Assembly: GCF_029846175.1 (NCBI RefSeq)
Contig: NZ_JARWAC010000005.1
Span: forward strand, 122,487-186,486
Source of the DNA: Sphaerisporangium sp. TRM90804
GTDB lineage: Bacteria; Actinomycetota; Actinomycetes; Streptosporangiales; Streptosporangiaceae
DNA length: 64,000 nt
Direction: 5' to 3'
Positions 61,730-64,000 of the stretch are shown here, in pieces. The translations under genes and the position numbers were made by a program. The notes beneath the pieces are model-generated. The model did no database searches. It had not been told where the DNA came from and saw nothing but the letters and a program-made list of their open reading frames with translations. Position 1 is the first letter of the stretch. Each line of letters begins with the position of its first letter.

Positions 61730-64000
61730 GTGGACGCGCATGCCGAGGGCGTGCAGGCGGGTCACCGTCAGGGGGGCGGGGTGGCCGTAGTCGTTGGATT
61801 CGCCGACGCTGATCAGGGCGGCCCGGGCGCCGGTCGCGGCCAGGAACTCCGGGTGCTGGCGGGCCGAGCCGTGGTGGGGGACCTTCAGCACATCGGCGCG
61901 GGGCAGACCCGCGTGTACCAGGGCCTCCTGTGCCTCGGTCTCGACGTCGCCGGACAGCAGGGCCGACCCGGCGGGCCACCGTACGTGGATCACCACGCTG
62001 GCGTTGTTGGCCGTCGAGCCCTCGCCCGGCCCGGCCGCGACGGCGTCCGCTCCGGGGCCGACCACGGTCAGCAGCGCCGGCCCCGCCCGCCAGGCCATGC
62101 CGCGGGACGCCACCCACTCGGGCACGCGGCGCCGGGCCAGGCCGGCGGAGACACGGGCGGTCTCGCCCGCGGGCTCACGGCCCGGGCTCACCACCACGGC
62201 GCCCACCGCCCTTCCGCGCATCACCCCCTCAAGGCCGCCGACGTGGTCGGCGTGCGGGTGGGTGAGGATCACCAGCGGCACCCGCGTGACGTCCAGCGCG
62301 CGAAGGCAACGGTCGACGGACGCGGCGTCCGGGCCGGTGTCGACCACCACCGCCTCGCCGTCGCCCGCCGACACCACCAGTGCGTCCCCCTGCCCGACGT
62401 CGCAGGCGATCATCAGCCAGCCCGGCGGCGGCCAGGTAGCCACGAACGGGCGCACCAGCAGCGCCGAGACGACGAGGCCAGCCGCGACGGCGCATGCCGT
62501 CAACCGCCACGCCGCGCGCCGTGACAGCAGCCGGACGGCCACCACCGCCACGACGAGGAGCGCGACGCCCGCCAAACCTCCGGGCCACGGGAGGGTGGCC
62601 GCCGGCAGGCCGGCCGCGTGCCGGGCGACCGTGATGATCCAGCCGGTGGCGTATCCGGCGGGGCGCACGATCCAGCCGGCCGCCTCGACGCTGACCGGCG
62701 CCACCAGGGTCGCCGCGAACCCCAGCACCGTGGCGGGCGCCACGGCCGGGCCGGCGAGCAGGTTGGCGGGGACGGCGACCAGCCCCAGCTCTCCGGACAT
62801 GAGGACGAGGAGCGGCGTTACCGCGGCCTGCGCGGCGACGGGCACCGCGACGGCCTCCGCCGCCCAGCGCGGCATGCGCCGGGCCAGGCGGTCGCGCCAG
62901 CCGGGCGCCAGCACCAGGATGCCGCCGGTCGCGACGACCGAGAGCGTGAAGCCGTACTCCGTGGCCAGCGCCGGATCGAACAGCAGCAACCCCAGCACGC
63001 TCGCCGACAGCGCGGCGAACCCGTCGCGGGACCGCCCGGTGCCCAGCGCCACGGCCGCCACGCACCCCATCACCAGGGCTCGCAGCACGCTGGGCGACGG
63101 CCGGGCCACGACGGCGAAGGCGAGCATCGCCGCCACCGCCAGCACCGCGCGCCCGCCCAGCGGCACGCCGGCCACCCGGCCCAGCGCGATCACCGCACCG
63201 GCCACGACGGCAAGATTCGCCCCGGAAACGGCAGTCAGGTGGCTGAGGCCGGCCACTCGGAAGTCCTCTTTCACCTGCTCGTCCATGCGGGAGACGTCGC
63301 CTACCACCAGGCCGGGCAGCAGCCCCCGCTCGGCGGGCGGCAGCACGTCGGCGGCTTCACGCAACCCAGCGCGCAGCACTCCCGCGACGGCCTGGACGGA
63401 GGAGGGACCGGTCAGCACCTGGGGCGGCCCTCGTACCATCAGCACGGCGGCGGTGAGGTCGCCGGGCTCGGCGGGGGCCAGCCGTCCCCTGACTCGCAGG
63501 CGCTGGCTGGGCAGCAGCCGCGCCCACTCGCTCCCTTGCGCGAACACCACCACGGGAGCCACGGTCGTGAACCGCGCCGAGGACGTCTCGACCCGTTCGA
63601 CATCGGCCTCGACGACCACCCGCTCATACCGGACCGTCCCCCGATGCCCGGGAAGAACCCGAGGATCGCCGGTCAAGACCATCTCCACCGTCACCGCCCC
63701 CACCTCCCCCTCCGCCAGCACCGCCACCGGCCCCGTACTGACCGAATGGACCCGGAACGCCACCCCACCGGCAACCGCCGCCACACACCCCAACACCGCC
63801 AGCCCCACATTCCGCCACCCCGCGACCCGCCCGAGCTGAAAGCCCCGGCCGATGGCAGGGGTGCGCTGATGGAAGCCCCGACCTATGGCGAGGACGCGGT
63901 CATGGAAGCCCCGGCCGATACCAGGAACGCGGTGATCGAGGACCTGACCGATGCCGGGGACGCCGTCATGGAAGCCCCGGCCGATACCAGGAACGCGGTG
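61655..64000 (-). CDS. comEC: ComEC/Rec2 DNA-uptake channel protein (5' end outside the window)
   Basis: A membrane protein of at least 781 residues, open at the right edge. From 63808 inward: a DUF4131-type region, the competence helices (DFRVAGLSHLTAVSGANLAVVAG), about ten transmembrane segments, and a metallo-beta-lactamase-like C-terminal domain with THPHADHVGGLEG and KVPHHGS. ComEC forms the channel for single-stranded DNA and may act as nuclease. Upstream of 63808 the frame stays open to the edge, and 63839-64000 encodes 11-residue repeats, so I think translation starts beyond the window; GTG 63808 is the only in-frame start seen. The stop lies inside a repeat array. Confidence 0.88.
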   Translation of the reverse strand, partial: HRVPGIGRGFHDGVPGIGQVLDHRVPGIGRGFHDRVLAIGRGFHQRTPAIGRGFQLGRVAGWRNVGLAVLGCVAAVAGGVAFRVHSVSTGPVAVLAEGEVGAVTVEMVLTGDPRVLPGHRGTVRYERVVVEADVERVETSSARFTTVAPVVVFAQGSEWARLLPSQRLRVRGRLAPAEPGDLTAAVLMVRGPPQVLTGPSSVQAVAGVLRAGLREAADVLPPAERGLLPGLVVGDVSRMDEQVKEDFRVAGLSHLTAVSGANLAVVAGAVIALGRVAGVPLGGRAVLAVAAMLAFAVVARPSPSVLRALVMGCVAAVALGTGRSRDGFAALSASVLGLLLFDPALATEYGFTLSVVATGGILVLAPGWRDRLARRMPRWAAEAVAVPVAAQAAVTPLLVLMSGELGLVAVPANLLAGPAVAPATVLGFAATLVAPVSVEAAGWIVRPAGYATGWIITVARHAAGLPAATLPWPGGLAGVALLVVAVVAVRLLSRRAAWRLTACAVAAGLVVSALLVRPFVATWPPPGWLMIACDVGQGDALVVSAGDGEAVVVDTGPDAASVDRCLRALDVTRVPLVILTHPHADHVGGLEGVMRGRAVGAVVVSPGREPAGETARVSAGLARRRVPEWVASRGMAWRAGPALLTVVGPGADAVAAGPGEGSTANNASVVIHVRWPAGSALLSGDVETEAQEALVHAGLPRADVLKVPHHGSARQHPEFLAATGARAALISVGESNDYGHPAPLTVTRLHALGMRVHRTDRSGDLAVTAQDGQLVIVSRGR
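63839..64000 (-). repeat. 33-bp tandem repeats in the 5' part of comEC
   Basis: In the comEC frame, from the edge inward: HRVPGIGRGF, HDGVPGIGQVL, DHRVPGIGRGF, HDRVLAIGRGF, HQRTPAIGRGF. The units are 11 codons (33 bp) and stay in frame with the conserved domain. The array continues past the edge. Confidence 0.85.

Overview
The window is very GC-rich actinobacterial chromosome, most like Streptosporangiales (Nonomuraea, Streptosporangium or Actinomadura relatives). The basis is a two-permease/two-ATPase ABC set, DUF3097, a CIRCE-controlled hrcA-dnaJ pair, frequent GTG/TTG starts with 4-bp stop/start overlaps, and a non-mycobacterial ESX (type VII secretion) locus. The genus is inferred from gene content, not proven.

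Region 1 (about 0.3-33.7 kb) is an ESX locus. Core machinery: EccC ATPase (16545-20522, minus), EccD channel (20745-22241, plus) and EccB (29489-30925, plus). EccB is followed by two WXG100 proteins, a small helical protein and a PPE-like protein ending in a WLTEDExVWG tail. Accessory genes include three YbaB/EbfC (EspL-like) proteins, two related pairs made of a GFPG-motif protein and a membrane-spanning ESX protein, and an NlpC/P60 wall hydrolase with a WXG100-like N-terminus. The most striking gene (1170-12104) encodes a 3,644-residue protein with a WXG100/CpnT-like N-terminus, Pro/Ala/Thr-rich linkers, a coiled coil, several beta-rich modules and a C-terminal HEVGH zincin motif. Two tandem, mutually related small genes follow it and look like immunity genes. 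A separate gene (13352-14330, minus) resembles the N-terminal domain of the giant protein and carries a one-base frameshift. No mycosin protease and no EccE or EccA are visible.

A roughly 2.2-kb cassette (TetR regulator, ABM-type monooxygenase, small membrane protein) interrupts the ESX locus. It lies between two 61-bp, about 92% identical direct repeats.

Region 2 (34.0-46.6 kb) is conserved housekeeping: a CNNM/CorC-type protein, YbeY, PhoH, a HIT hydrolase, a sigma factor with a membrane partner, RsmE, DnaJ, HrcA with CIRCE, DUF3097, HemW, LepA and ribosomal protein S20.

Region 3 (46.8-54.7 kb) is a four-gene ABC exporter operon of two large FtsX/MacB-like permeases and two ATPases, inserted between rpsT and holA.

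Region 4 (54.8-64.0 kb) has holA and comEC, which are usual neighbours. Here they are separated by a secreted multidomain GH87-type alpha-1,3-glucanase, a 57-residue zinc-ribbon gene and an array of about 98-114-bp repeats that grew out of the 3' end of comEC. ComEC runs off the right edge, and its visible upstream part is a tandem 11-residue repeat.
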